64,000 nucleotides of DNA, taken from contig NZ_JBFANZ010000003.1 of the NCBI RefSeq assembly GCF_040659735.1, forward strand, positions 196,026-260,025. The letters are read 5' to 3'. The notes beneath the pieces are model-generated. The model was not told the DNA's origin. It was given only the letters and a program-made list of their open reading frames with translations, and made no database searches. Numbering within the stretch: the first letter of the stretch is position 1; the number at the start of each line of letters is the position of its first letter. A program made the position numbers and the translations under genes. Of the stretch, positions 9,268 through 17,906 are shown one piece after another. This stretch comes from Micromonospora_I sp040659735. Its GTDB lineage: Bacteria; Actinomycetota; Actinomycetes; Mycobacteriales; Micromonosporaceae.

Positions 9268-10059
9268 ATGTCCCCCGCAGTAGGCGCGGCGACCCTGGCG
9301 TCGCGTCGCTCCAGCCGCTTTGTCGCGTGGGTGCGCGCGTGGCGCGCCGGCCTGGTGCCGTACGACGAAATCGCCGACGAGATCGCCGGCGACGAGGAGC
9401 ACCTGGTCGCCGACGCCCCCGGCACCTGGACCGACGTGCCGCTACGCGACGCGCTGCCCAGCCTCTCCAAGCTCTCCCCCGACGAGATCCGGCTGGCGTT
9501 GCCGGCGGCGGGCGATCCGCGTGGCCTGCCCGGCCCCGGTCCGTTCGCGGGCGCCGCGCTCGTCGCCGGCGAGGCCGTGATCGCCCGCGGGCTCGGGCTG
9601 ATCCCCGAGGTACGCAGCCACACCTCCGGTTCGGGCGTGACGTTCGAAACCGTGCTCTGGCGGGTCTACCCGCTGCCCGGCAACGCAGCCGACGCGGCGC
9701 TCGTCGGACCGCACCCGGCCGAGGCCGAAGCGGAGCTCGCCGCCGCGCTCGCCGAGGCGACGGCCACGCTGACCCGGCTCGACGTGGCGCACTGGCGCCC
9801 CGAGCTCTCCGGGGCGCTCGCCGCGCTGCGCCGCCCCGACAGCGCGACCGATCTGCCGCCCGGATTCGACCCGCGGGCCCGCCGGCTCTTCGCCCGTGCC
9901 AGCGTCCTCGACCGGGTCCTCGCGCTCGCCGAGCACGTCGCGCCGGGCGGAGCGGTCAACGGGTACGAGGCCCAGCAGCGCGACGCGGCGCTCCGTCCGC
10001 TGACCACGGCCTGCCGGCGGGCGCTCGTCGCCGCCTGCAACGCCCCGCTCCGTCCCTGA
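9268..10059 (+). CDS. Conserved hypothetical protein
   Basis: A 263-residue soluble, Ala- and Leu-rich protein that I do not recognise by family name. Its N-terminal third includes the acidic stretch YDEIADEIAGDEEHLV, and the middle SGSGVTFETVLWRVYPLPGN looks like a structured core. Most of the C-terminal half is predicted helical. No catalytic motif, signal peptide or membrane segment is visible. It is divergent from the DUF3097 gene and convergent with the HAD phosphatase gene, so it is probably monocistronic. Confidence 0.65.
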   Translation: MSPAVGAATLASRRSSRFVAWVRAWRAGLVPYDEIADEIAGDEEHLVADAPGTWTDVPLRDALPSLSKLSPDEIRLALPAAGDPRGLPGPGPFAGAALVAGEAVIARGLGLIPEVRSHTSGSGVTFETVLWRVYPLPGNAADAALVGPHPAEAEAELAAALAEATATLTRLDVAHWRPELSGALAALRRPDSATDLPPGFDPRARRLFARASVLDRVLALAEHVAPGGAVNGYEAQQRDAALRPLTTACRRALVAACNAPLRP

Positions 10060-10091
10060 CCCGACCCCGCCCGAAGATCGCACGGGCAGCG

Positions 10092-10874
10092 TCAGATCTC
10101 GTCCATCAGGTCGGCGACGGACTCGACGATACGTGACGGGCGGTAGGGGTAGCGATCGATCTCGGAGCGGTTGCTGATGCCGGTCAGCACCAGGATCGTC
10201 TCCAGGCCCGCCTCCAGACCGCAGAGGATGTCGGTGTCCATCCGGTCGCCGATCATCGCCGTCGTCTCGGAGTGCGCCTCGATGGTGTTGAGCGCCGAGC
10301 GCATCATCATCGGGTTGGGCTTGCCCACGAAGTACGGTTCCACCCCCGTCGCCTTGGAGATCATCGCCGCGACCGATCCGGCGGCGGGCAGCGCCCCCTC
10401 GATCGACGGGCCCGTCGCGTCGGGATTGGTGCAGATGAAGCGCGCCCCGTCGTTGATCAGCCGCACCGCCTTGGTGATCGCCTCGAAGCTGTAGGTGCGG
10501 GTCTCCCCCAGCACCACGTAGTCCGGCGCGAAATCCGTCAGCACGTAACCCACCGCGTGCATCGCGGTGGTGAGCCCCGCCTCCCCGATCACGTACGCCG
10601 TGCCGCCCGGTCGCTGGTCGGCGAGGAACTGGGCGGTAGCGAGGGCCGCCGTCCAGATCGCGTGCTCCGGCACCTCGAAGCCCATCCGGGTCAGCCGGGC
10701 CTGCAGGTCGCGGGGAGTGTAGATCGAGTTGTTGGTGAGCACGAGAAACGGCTTGCCCGAGGCGCGGAGCCGGTTGATGAACTCCGGCGCGCCCGGCACC
10801 GGCTGCCCCTCGTGCACCAGCACGCCGTCCATGTCGGTCAGCCAGCTCTCCACGGGCTTGCGGCGCTCGGTCAC
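10092..10874 (-). CDS. HAD-IIA family sugar/nucleotide phosphatase (NagD-like)
   Basis: A 260-residue HAD hydrolase with class IIA cap. Motif I is WLTDMDGVLVHEG (nucleophile Asp and acid Asp), motif II is FLVLTNNS, the lysine is in YFVGKPNPMMM, and motif IV is MIGDRMDTDILCGLEAG. NagD-like enzymes dephosphorylate nucleotides or sugar phosphates in the cytoplasm. The GTG start lies 4 bp after the ferrochelatase stop codon, with GAGAGG eight bases upstream, so the two genes are an operon. Confidence 0.88.
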   Translation of the reverse strand: MTERRKPVESWLTDMDGVLVHEGQPVPGAPEFINRLRASGKPFLVLTNNSIYTPRDLQARLTRMGFEVPEHAIWTAALATAQFLADQRPGGTAYVIGEAGLTTAMHAVGYVLTDFAPDYVVLGETRTYSFEAITKAVRLINDGARFICTNPDATGPSIEGALPAAGSVAAMISKATGVEPYFVGKPNPMMMRSALNTIEAHSETTAMIGDRMDTDILCGLEAGLETILVLTGISNRSEIDRYPYRPSRIVESVADLMDEI

Positions 10875-10878
10875 GCGA

Positions 10879-11922
10879 TCACCCTCTCGTCCGTGCCGGG
10901 GCGGTGCAGCAGTTGGCGGGGCAGGTGTCCCAGACCGGGAGCGTACCGAGCCGGTGGCGCAACTCCGTGCCGGGCGGGTCAAGTCGCTCCACCACCAACT
11001 CACGGACCATCGCGACGAAACGCGGGTCGGTGCCGGGGGTCGCCGCACGGGCGAACTCCAGCCCGAGCTGCTTCGCCGTCGCCGCCGCCTCGGTGTCGAG
11101 ATCCCACACCACTTCGAGGTGATCGGAGACGAAGCCGATCGGACTGACCACGACGCCGGTCACGCCGTCGGTGGCGAGCGCCGCGAGGTGGTCGTTGATG
11201 TCCGGCTCCAGCCACGGCATCTGCGGCGGGCCCGAACGGCTCTGCCAGACCAGGTCGTACGGCAGATCGGGCGCCGCCGCGGCGGCCACCAGCCGCGCGG
11301 TCTCGTGCAACTGCGCCTCGTAGCGACCCCCTTCGGGGCCGGCGGACGCCGCCATCGAGGTCGGGATCGAGTGGGCCGTGAAGACCAGCCGGGTGGTCGC
11401 CCAGCGGGCCGGGTCGAGGGTGGCGAGCGCCGAGCGCACCGCCTCGGCGTGCGGCGCGACGAAGCCGGGATGATCGTGGAACTGCCGCAGCTTGTCGATC
11501 ACCGGTGCTCCCGCGCCGACCGCCGAGCGCGCCGCCGCGATGTCGTCCTGATACTGGCGGCAGGACGAGTAGCCGCCGTAGGCGCTGGTCACGAAGGCGA
11601 GCGCGCGCCTGACGCCGTCGTCGCGCATCTGCGCCACCGTGTCGGCGAGCATCGGGTGCCAGTTGCGGTTGCCCCAGTAGAGCGGCAGATCCAGGTCGTT
11701 CGCCGCGAAATCCGCGCGGATCGCGGCGAGCAGATCACGGCACTGCTGGTTGATCGGCGAGACCCCACCGAAATGCTGGTAATGCTCGGCCACCTCGGCC
11801 AGCCGCTCCGGCGGGATCCCGCGGCCGCGGGTCACGTTGGACAGGAAGGGGAGGACGTCTTCGGGCCGTTCCGGGCCGCCGAAGGAGACCAGCACAAGTG
11901 CGTCGTACGCCATGCCGGTCAT
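10879..11922 (-). CDS. hemH: Ferrochelatase (coproporphyrin III ferrochelatase type)
   Basis: A 347-residue cytoplasmic ferrochelatase that inserts iron into the porphyrin. It has LVSFGGPERPEDV at the N-terminus, catalytic His in FTAHSIPTSMA, and the acidic residue in SDHLEVVWDLD. Actinobacterial members use the coproheme pathway (also called CpfC) and carry a 2Fe-2S cluster. Its expected cysteines are present: one in YSSCRQY and three in the C-terminal TCPANCC. The start is ATG; a second in-frame ATG three codons later is possible. It is followed 4 bp later by the HAD phosphatase gene. Confidence 0.95.
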   Translation of the reverse strand: MTGMAYDALVLVSFGGPERPEDVLPFLSNVTRGRGIPPERLAEVAEHYQHFGGVSPINQQCRDLLAAIRADFAANDLDLPLYWGNRNWHPMLADTVAQMRDDGVRRALAFVTSAYGGYSSCRQYQDDIAAARSAVGAGAPVIDKLRQFHDHPGFVAPHAEAVRSALATLDPARWATTRLVFTAHSIPTSMAASAGPEGGRYEAQLHETARLVAAAAAPDLPYDLVWQSRSGPPQMPWLEPDINDHLAALATDGVTGVVVSPIGFVSDHLEVVWDLDTEAAATAKQLGLEFARAATPGTDPRFVAMVRELVVERLDPPGTELRHRLGTLPVWDTCPANCCTAPARTRG

Positions 11923-11991
11923 TCTTCCCGCCCGCGGTCGGGAAGGTCCGACAGGGCCCCTGGTCGAGTGACCCGGGGCCCATTCGGGCGG

Positions 11992-12759
11992 TCAGGCCCC
12001 GAGGGCGTGATAGCCGCCGTCGACGTGCACGATCTCGCCGGTGGTCGCCGGGAACCAGTCGGAGAGCAGCGCCAGGCAGGCGCGGGCGGCCGGCTCCTGG
12101 TCGGTCAGGTCCCAACCCAGCGGCGACCGCTCGCTCCAGGCCGTCTCGAACTGCTCGAAGCCGGGGATCGACTTCGCCGCCATGGTGCGCAGCGGTCCCG
12201 CCGACACCAGGTTGCTCCGGATCCCCTTCGGACCGAGGTGCAGCGCCAGGTATCGGGAGGCGGACTCCAGCCCGGCCTTGGCCACGCCCATCCAGTCGTA
12301 GACCGGCCACGCCTTGGTGGCGTCGAAGGTCAGACCGACCACGGAGCCGCCCGGCGACATCAGCGGCAGCGCCGCCATGGCCAGGGACTTGTACGAGTAC
12401 GTGGAGACGTGCAACGCGGTCGCGACGTCCTCCCACGGCGCGTCCAGGAACCCGCCGCCCAGACAACTGGCCGGCGCGAACCCGATCGAGTGCACCACTC
12501 CGTCGAGCCCGTCGACGTGCTCGCGCACCTTGTCCGCGAGGCCGGTGAGGTGCTCCGGGTTGGTCACGTCGAGTTCGATCACCGGCGCCGCGGCGGGGAG
12601 CCGCTTGGCGATCCGCTCCACGAGGGACATCCGGCCGAATCCGGTGAGCACGACCGTCGCCCCGTTCTCCTGGGCGAGCTTCGCGACCGAGAACGCGATC
12701 GACTGGTCGGTGATGACACCGGTGACGAGCAGCCGCTTGCCGGCGAGCAGTCCAGACAC
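11992..12759 (-). CDS. fabI: Enoyl-[acyl-carrier-protein] reductase (NADH), InhA type
   Basis: A 255-residue divergent SDR enzyme that reduces enoyl-ACP in type II fatty acid synthesis. The glycine-rich cofactor motif is the FabI variant TGVITDQSIAFSVAK, and the catalytic pattern is Tyr-x6-Lys in YDWMGVAKAG. SAGPLRTMAAKSI matches the substrate-binding loop. GGAGG lies eight bases before the GTG start. FabG is immediately upstream on the same strand with a 63-bp gap, the same mabA-inhA order as in mycobacteria. Ferrochelatase follows 69 bp downstream. Confidence 0.95.
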   Translation of the reverse strand: MSGLLAGKRLLVTGVITDQSIAFSVAKLAQENGATVVLTGFGRMSLVERIAKRLPAAAPVIELDVTNPEHLTGLADKVREHVDGLDGVVHSIGFAPASCLGGGFLDAPWEDVATALHVSTYSYKSLAMAALPLMSPGGSVVGLTFDATKAWPVYDWMGVAKAGLESASRYLALHLGPKGIRSNLVSAGPLRTMAAKSIPGFEQFETAWSERSPLGWDLTDQEPAARACLALLSDWFPATTGEIVHVDGGYHALGA

Positions 12760-12822
12760 GTGCAGTTCCTCCGTACTCGTAAGTGGCCGTGCGTCGGGTC
12801 GCGGCGGCCGGCGGGCGCCCGG

Positions 12823-13527
12823 CTAGTGACCCATTCCCAGGCCGCCGTCGACCGGGATGACCGCACCCGAGACGTAGCCGGCGGTGTCCCCGGCGAGCCA
12901 GGTGACCACGCCGGCGACCTCGTCGGCGGTGGCGAACCGCCCGGCGGGGATCGCCTTGCGGTATTCGGTCTTGCGCTCGTCGGGAAGCGCCGCGGTCATG
13001 TCGGTGTCGATGAAGCCCGGCGCGACCACATTGGCGGTGATGTTACGACTGCCCAGCTCACGGGTGATCGACCGGGCGACCCCGACCAGGCCGGCCTTGC
13101 TGGCCGCGTAGTTGACCTGACCCGGTCCGCCGTAGAGGCCGACGACCGAGGAAATGAAGATCATCCGACCCCATCGGGCGCGCACCATCTTGGTGGCGGC
13201 GCGCTTCGCGCAGCGGAAGGCGCCCGTGAGGTTGGTGTCGACGACGCTGGTGAACTGCTCCTCGGACATCCGCATCAGCAGCGTGTCGTCGGTGATGCCG
13301 GCGTTCGCGACGAGCACCTCCACCGGTCCGAGCTCGGCCTCGACGGCGGTGAACGCGGCGTCGACCGCGGCGGAGTCGGTGATGTCGCACTGCACGCCGA
13401 AGAGGTCGGCCGGGGCGCCGCTGCCCCGGTGCGTGACCGCGACCCGGTCACCCTGCTTCGCGAAGGCCTGCGCGATGGCCAGCCCGATGCCGCGATTGCC
13501 CCCGGTGACCAGCACAGTTCGGGCCAC
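12823..13527 (-). CDS. fabG: 3-oxoacyl-[acyl-carrier-protein] reductase
   Basis: A 234-residue classical SDR (MabA type) that reduces beta-ketoacyl-ACP with NADPH. It has the cofactor motif TGGNRGIGLAIA, NAG in VANAGIT, the catalytic Ser in FISSVVG, and Tyr/Lys in YAASK. The FabG signature MVRARWGRMIFISSV is visible. It starts with GTG, with AAGGGGA upstream. It heads a fabG-fabI run whose products act in the same elongation cycle. Confidence 0.95.
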   Translation of the reverse strand: MARTVLVTGGNRGIGLAIAQAFAKQGDRVAVTHRGSGAPADLFGVQCDITDSAAVDAAFTAVEAELGPVEVLVANAGITDDTLLMRMSEEQFTSVVDTNLTGAFRCAKRAATKMVRARWGRMIFISSVVGLYGGPGQVNYAASKAGLVGVARSITRELGSRNITANVVAPGFIDTDMTAALPDERKTEYRKAIPAGRFATADEVAGVVTWLAGDTAGYVSGAVIPVDGGLGMGH

Positions 13528-13751
13528 GTCTTCCCCTTTGCTGCTTGCGTTCGGGCTGATCCGGGGCGGCCCGGAACGCTCGATCGTGCGGACGGTGCGC
13601 GATGGACATTAGGGGTTACTGACAGGTAAGCAGTAATGCGGGGCAGGTCGGGCCCGGTGCGCCGGACGCGGGGACGGCGTGCGGCGGTGCGGCCGTTCAC
13701 GCGTGACACTCCGACCGCTCGACCTGCCGCGCTCGGCGCGGCACCGCCGTG

Positions 13752-13797
13752 TAGCATCACTCCCGGTTCTGGGCCCGGACGACAGACGGAGGTGATC
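13752..13797 (+). promoter_or_regulatory. Candidate -10 box and near-perfect ribosome binding site for a leader ORF
   Basis: TAGCAT at 13752-13757 resembles a -10 element; no convincing -35 is visible. GGAGGTGATC at 13788-13797 is an unusually complete complement of the 16S rRNA 3' end and lies correctly before a short GTG-started ORF. Strong initiation on so short an ORF is suggestive of a regulatory leader peptide. Confidence 0.5.
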
Positions 13798-13800
13798 GCT

Positions 13801-13854
13801 GTGCGAGATAGCGATCCTCCCAGTCGCGGCCGGGCCGCCGGTCAGCCGCGCTGA
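13801..13854 (+). CDS. Putative 17-residue leader peptide
   Basis: A short ORF, VRDSDPPSRGRAAGQPR, starting with GTG and ending with TGA. It is supported mainly by the near-perfect ribosome binding site immediately upstream. It is rich in Arg, Pro, Ser and Asp. It is followed by about 220 bases with several stable hairpins and then a 28-residue membrane peptide gene on the same strand, an arrangement like an attenuator leader. It lies divergently from fabG. There is no homology evidence, and the regulatory signal is unknown. Confidence 0.4.
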   Translation: MRDSDPPSRGRAAGQPR

Positions 13855-13915
13855 GCGCCGCCTCAGCCCTGGTGAGCTGACCCCGCACCGCTCCCACACA
13901 CACTGCCTTCGCGCG

Positions 13916-14012
13916 TCTCGACCCTGTCGAGATGGCACCCGGGTGCGCCCGGCGCGGGCATCGGTGGGGGCCGGCCCGGTTGTGAACTCTGCGCGCGAGC
14001 CAACCCCCCACC
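13916..14012 (+). ncRNA. Hairpin-rich leader region between two small ORFs
   Basis: Three inverted repeats lie in the 223 bases between the leader ORF and the next small gene: TCTCGAC/GTCGAGA with a 3-base loop (13916-13932), the palindrome GCACCCGGGTGC (13935-13946), and GGTGGGGG (13963-13970) pairing with CCCCCACC (14005-14012). The longer hairpin also has an internal GTTG/CAAC pairing. No longer ORF is present. It is a candidate cis-acting RNA; I do not recognise a known riboswitch class in it. Confidence 0.4.
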
Positions 14013-14077
14013 CCGCGCGCCGGCCGTGAGGCTCCGCCCCGGTCGGACCGTGCCCTGCCGCCACAGGAGAGCCGCCG

Positions 14078-14164
14078 ATGAACCGCTACGCCGCCCCTCT
14101 GGGCTTCACGCTCGCCGCCATCTGGGTCGTTGTCATCTTCGTCCTCTCCAGCGGCACCCACTAG
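14078..14164 (+). CDS. 28-residue single-pass membrane peptide
   Basis: A 28-codon ORF starting MNRYAAPLGFTLAAIW with a continuous hydrophobic stretch (GFTLAAIWVVVIFVLSSG) that forms one transmembrane helix. It has an ACAGGAG ribosome binding site eight bases before the ATG, and a stable hairpin directly follows its stop codon. The combination of ribosome binding site, hydrophobic helix and terminator supports a real small protein. Function is unknown; peptides of this size often regulate a larger membrane protein. Confidence 0.6.
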   Translation: MNRYAAPLGFTLAAIWVVVIFVLSSGTH

Positions 14165-14180
14165 CACCGCGGTCGCGGTG
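14165..14180 (+). terminator. Hairpin terminator after small membrane peptide
   Basis: CACCGCG and CGCGGTG form a 7-bp stem with a 2-base loop starting at the first base after the stop codon. There is no U tract, as is common in actinobacterial terminators. Confidence 0.5.
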
Positions 14181-14276
14181 GTGGCTGCTGCGCCGCGGGA
14201 CCGTTCTTGTGCAACTGTCCAGCGTCGATCGCCTCGTCGCGCTGGATTGCTCAAGCGGGCCGGGCCCGGCTGCGCG

Positions 14277-15227
14277 TCACGGCAGCCGGGACGTCCACAA
14301 CAGACTCATGGCCGCCGCCGAGAGCGCGAAGAGCAGCGCGATGCCCGCGTACCACTGGGTCACTTCCCGCGGTACGGTCTGCCGCCCGATCGAGCTGCCC
14401 ATGTCCTCGTAGACCTGCTTGAGCTCGCTGGCCGACGCCGCCTCGTAGAAGAAGCCCCGGGTGCTCTCCGCGAGCCGGGCCAGCGCGAGCCGGTCCACCG
14501 GCACCCGCTGCACCTGGCCGCCGATGTCCACCTCGCCCGAGTCCGTGCCGAACGCGATCGTGGAGACCGGGACGTTCGCGGCCGCCGCGGCCGCCGCCGC
14601 CTCCTCCACCGAGCGCCCCGACGTGCGGTAGCCGTCGGAGAGCAGCACGATGCGCGCCGGTGGCAGCCCCTCCGCGCCGGCCGCCGGCACCGATCGGATG
14701 CCCTCCAGACAGGTGAAGACGGCCTCCCCGGTCGCGGTCGCCTCGGCCAGCACGAGCCCGTCGATCGCCTGGGTGACCGCCGGTCGGTCCTTCGAGGGCG
14801 GCACCAGGACGTTGGCCGACTTCGCGAACGCCACCAGCCCCAGGTTGTAGCTCTCCGGCAGTTCGTCGACGAACTGCTTCGCCGCCTCCTGCGCCGCCTC
14901 GATCCGACTCGGCGCGACGTCGTGCGCCTCCATCGACAGCGACACGTCGATCGCCAGCATGATCGTGGCGCGCTCCAACGGCTGCTCGGTGTCGACCGAC
15001 GGGCGGGCCATGGCGGTCGCCAGCGCGATGAGGCTGATCAGGAACGCGCCCGCGGCGAGGTGGCGGCGCCAGCCCAGCCCCCGCGGCGCCAACGTCCGCA
15101 GCAGCTCGACGTTGGTGAACCGGACGGCGTACGACCGGCGCCGGAACTGCCGCCAGACGTACGCGGCGGCGACCGCGAAGACCGGCAGGAGCGCCAGCAG
15201 CCCCCACGGTTGCAGGAAACGGATCAT
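14277..15227 (-). CDS. VWA domain membrane protein (BatA-like)
   Basis: A 316-residue protein with two N-terminal hydrophobic segments (PWGLLALLPVFAVAAAYVW and LAAGAFLISLIALATAMA), a von Willebrand A domain (about residues 90-275) with the MIDAS motif DVSLS, and a C-terminal transmembrane helix (WYAGIALLFALSAAAMSLLW). It starts with an ATGA overlap to the DUF58 gene, third in a MoxR-DUF58-VWA operon. Such trios act as chaperone-like AAA+ systems assembling or activating envelope or metal-containing proteins; the client is not apparent from the neighbours. Confidence 0.9.
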   Translation of the reverse strand: MIRFLQPWGLLALLPVFAVAAAYVWRQFRRRSYAVRFTNVELLRTLAPRGLGWRRHLAAGAFLISLIALATAMARPSVDTEQPLERATIMLAIDVSLSMEAHDVAPSRIEAAQEAAKQFVDELPESYNLGLVAFAKSANVLVPPSKDRPAVTQAIDGLVLAEATATGEAVFTCLEGIRSVPAAGAEGLPPARIVLLSDGYRTSGRSVEEAAAAAAAANVPVSTIAFGTDSGEVDIGGQVQRVPVDRLALARLAESTRGFFYEAASASELKQVYEDMGSSIGRQTVPREVTQWYAGIALLFALSAAAMSLLWTSRLP

Positions 15228-16204
15228 CGTCCCTCACCTTCCACCCGCGACGCGCGGGCCGGACGCGCTGTCCCCCGCGTCCGCGCGTGCCGCTGCCCGG
15301 CGACGAACCGGACCATGTCCAGCAACCAGTCGGAATCGGTGCGCAGCCGCAGGTGCGCCGCTCCCGCGGCCCGCACCTCGTGCGCGATCGCCGCGCGCTG
15401 GGCGGCCGCCGCCTCGGCGTACCGGCGCCGCAGCCGCGGATCCGCGGTCTGCACCTCGTGCAGCTCGCCGGTCTCCGGGTCGACCACCGCCAGCACCCCC
15501 ACGTCGGGAAGCTCCAGCTCCCGCGGGTCGACCACCTCCACGGCGAGCACGTCGTGCCGGACGGCGAGCTTGCGCATCGGCCGCCCCCACTGCTCCGGCG
15601 GCGCCAGGAAATCCGAGACCACGACGGCGACCCCGCGCCGGCGCGGCGGCCGGTTGAGCATGTCGATGAGCGCCCCGAGATCGCTGCGCCCGGCGCGCAC
15701 CTCCGTGCGCGCGACCGCCCGCATCAGCCCCTGCGCCTCCTTGCGCCCCGGTCGGGCGGGCAGCCGGAGCGTCGCCGCGCCGCGCTCCGGGTCACCCGTG
15801 CCGATGACGGCGCCGACCCGGTTGCCACCGCGGACGGTCAGGTGCGTCATCGCCGCCGCCGCCGCGACGACCAGGTCGCGCTTGAGCCAGCGGGCGGTGC
15901 CGAAGTCCAGACTGGCCGACAGATCGATCGCCAGCCACGTCTCCAGCTCCCGGTCGGCGACGGTGCGGCGTACGTGCGGCAGCGTGGTGCGGGCGGTGAC
16001 CGGCCAGTCCATCCGGCGTACGTCGTCGCCGGGACGGTATTCGCGCGACTCACCCGCTTCGCTGCCCGGGCCGGGCAGCAGGCCGACGTAGTCGCCCTGG
16101 AGCAGACCGTCGAGCTTGCGGGTCACCAGCAGCTGCAGCCGGGACAGGACGGCCTCGCTGCGGGCCGACGCGGCCCCGGCGGGTGTGCCGCCGGTCAGGG
16201 TCAC
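15224..16204 (-). CDS. DUF58 domain-containing protein
   Basis: A 326-residue protein with the DUF58 signature: LDGLLQGDYVGLLPGPGSE-like sequence, then ESREYRPGDDVRRMDWPVTART, and a VWA-like core DLSASLDFG. The reading frame is open far upstream, but the true start is the GTG that overlaps the MoxR stop codon by four bases (GTGA). It ends with an ATGA overlap to the VWA gene. Coupled translation of the three genes supports a complex with the MoxR ATPase. Confidence 0.9.
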   Translation of the reverse strand: MTLTGGTPAGAASARSEAVLSRLQLLVTRKLDGLLQGDYVGLLPGPGSEAGESREYRPGDDVRRMDWPVTARTTLPHVRRTVADRELETWLAIDLSASLDFGTARWLKRDLVVAAAAAMTHLTVRGGNRVGAVIGTGDPERGAATLRLPARPGRKEAQGLMRAVARTEVRAGRSDLGALIDMLNRPPRRRGVAVVVSDFLAPPEQWGRPMRKLAVRHDVLAVEVVDPRELELPDVGVLAVVDPETGELHEVQTADPRLRRRYAEAAAAQRAAIAHEVRAAGAAHLRLRTDSDWLLDMVRFVAGQRHARTRGTARPARASRVEGEGR

Positions 16205-17421
16205 GGCAGCTGTCCGGGCCACGCGCCGGCCGGTTGCGCGCCGGGCGGCGTCGGGGCCGTCATCGGCGTGGCGTTCTGCCGCGGGGCGACCGACGGCATC
16301 GGCACGGTCGACATGATCCGGCCGACGATGTGGTCGGCGGGCACGTCGTCGGCGAGCGCGTCGTAACTGAGCACGAGCCGGTGGCGCAGGATGTCGGGGG
16401 CGATGTCCTGCACGTCCTGCGGCAGCGCGTAGTCGCGCCCCCGCAGCAGGGCGAGCGCGCGGGTGGCCCGCACGATGCCGAGCGAGGCGCGCGGGCTGGC
16501 GCCGTACTGGATGAGCTGCGCGACGTCGGGCATGCCGTGCTCGGCCGGCGACCGGGTCGCCAGCACCAGCCGTACGGTGTAGTCGACCAGCGCGTTGTGC
16601 ACGAACACCTGGTCGGCCTTGCGCTGCAGCGCGACCAGGTCGCTGGGACGGAAGACGGCGACCGGCTCCGGCGCGCTGACCCCCATCCGGTAGACGATCT
16701 CCCGCTCCTCGACGTCGGTCGGGTAGCCCACCACGATCTTCATCAGAAAACGGTCCCGCTGCGCCTCCGGCAGCGGGTAGACCCCCTCCTGCTCGATCGG
16801 GTTCTGCGTCGCCATCACGAGGAACGGATTGGGCACCCGGTGGGTCTGGCCGCCGATGGAGACCTGCTGCTCGGACATCACCTCGAGGAGCGCGGACTGC
16901 ACCTTTGCCGGCGCCCGGTTGATCTCGTCGGCGAGCAGGAAGTTGACGAAGACCGGGCCGAGTTCGACGTCGAACTTCTCGCTCGACTGGCGGTAGATGC
17001 GGGTGCCGATGATGTCGGCCGGCACGAGGTCGGGGGTGAACTGGATGCGGGCGAAGCTGCCGCCGACCACCGTCGCCAGCGTCTCCACGGCCAGCGTCTT
17101 CGCCACGCCCGGCACGCCCTCGAGCAGACAGTGCCCGCGCGCCAGCAGGGCCACGAACATCCGCTCGACCATCCGGTCCTGACCGACGATCACCCGCTTC
17201 ACCTCGAACATGGCGCGTTCGAGCAGGGTGGCGTCCTCGGCCGGGGTCGTCGTCGGTGTCGCCGCCCCCGCTGGGGCGCCGCTTCCTCGGGCCCCGTTCG
17301 CGGCGCCGTCCACGGGGGCGCCGACTGCGGGGGCGCCATTTCCGGGGGTGCCGACCGCGGGCGCGCCGTCTCCGGGGCCTTCGGTCGGGGTCGGCGCTTC
17401 GGGCATGGTCGGCTGGGCCAC
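16201..17421 (-). CDS. MoxR family AAA+ ATPase
   Basis: About 406 residues. The AAA+ core has Walker A GVPGVAKT, Walker B LLADEINRAPAK and sensor motif MATQNPIEQEG, followed by the MoxR lid with GASPRASLGIVRATRALAL. The N-terminal 60-70 residues are a low-complexity Gly-Ala-Pro-Val tract encoded by imperfect DNA repeats (17280-17400). The GTG start is chosen because GGAGG lies just upstream, although the spacing of 4 bases is tight. It is the first gene of the MoxR-DUF58-VWA operon. Confidence 0.9.
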   Translation of the reverse strand: MAQPTMPEAPTPTEGPGDGAPAVGTPGNGAPAVGAPVDGAANGARGSGAPAGAATPTTTPAEDATLLERAMFEVKRVIVGQDRMVERMFVALLARGHCLLEGVPGVAKTLAVETLATVVGGSFARIQFTPDLVPADIIGTRIYRQSSEKFDVELGPVFVNFLLADEINRAPAKVQSALLEVMSEQQVSIGGQTHRVPNPFLVMATQNPIEQEGVYPLPEAQRDRFLMKIVVGYPTDVEEREIVYRMGVSAPEPVAVFRPSDLVALQRKADQVFVHNALVDYTVRLVLATRSPAEHGMPDVAQLIQYGASPRASLGIVRATRALALLRGRDYALPQDVQDIAPDILRHRLVLSYDALADDVPADHIVGRIMSTVPMPSVAPRQNATPMTAPTPPGAQPAGAWPGQLP

Positions 17422-17699
17422 CGGTCCTCCACAGCGGTCTGGCTTCATGGAAAAGGTTGGCATGGTGCTCGCGCCGCACCAAGCGTCGCATGCCCGCCGA
17501 ACGCACCGGGCGGGGAGAACCGGATTTCCGCCGATCGACTCCGCTGACCAGGGCAGAAACACGGGGGACACGAACGGGATTTTCGCGTGTACGATTCAGC
17601 CGTCGCCGGGCGGCTCCCCCCGTGGTCGCCCGGCGCTCAATCACCTGACCGTGGTCCGGCTCCGTCTCCGGCGAAATCGCGGCTCCGTAGACTCGTCCG

Positions 17700-17906
17700 A
17701 TGATCGACGAAAATCCGCCGCCCGCGCCGATCTGCTCCGCCCGCGGCTGCACCGCACCGGCCGTCTGGTCGCTGCGCTGGAACAACCCGAAGCTGCACAC
17801 CCCGGAGCGCCGCAAGACATGGCTCGCGTGCGATGAGCACCGCGAGACGCTCGGGCAGTTCCTGGGGGCGCGCGGGTTCCTGCGCGAGGTGGCGCCGCTG
17901 CAGTGA
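17700..17906 (+). CDS. Small conserved actinobacterial Cys-containing protein
   Basis: A 68-residue soluble protein with conserved-looking core RWNNPKLHTPERRKTWLACD and cysteines in ICSARGC and LACDEH that could bind zinc. Similar small proteins occur widely in Actinobacteria and have sometimes been labelled acetone carboxylase, which the sequence does not support. Its stop codon overlaps a GTG of the following PH-domain gene, suggesting co-expression. Confidence 0.7.
   Translation: MIDENPPPAPICSARGCTAPAVWSLRWNNPKLHTPERRKTWLACDEHRETLGQFLGARGFLREVAPLQ

Noticed and set aside
10729..13629. 966-codon plus-strand open frame across the HAD, hemH, fabI and fabG genes
   Set aside because: It is the complement of four clearly homologous minus-strand genes and contains no recognisable domain.
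17280..17400. Short near-repeats resembling a repeat array
   Set aside because: They encode the Gly-Ala-Pro tract of the MoxR N-terminus in frame; there are no spacers of uniform length, so it is not CRISPR.
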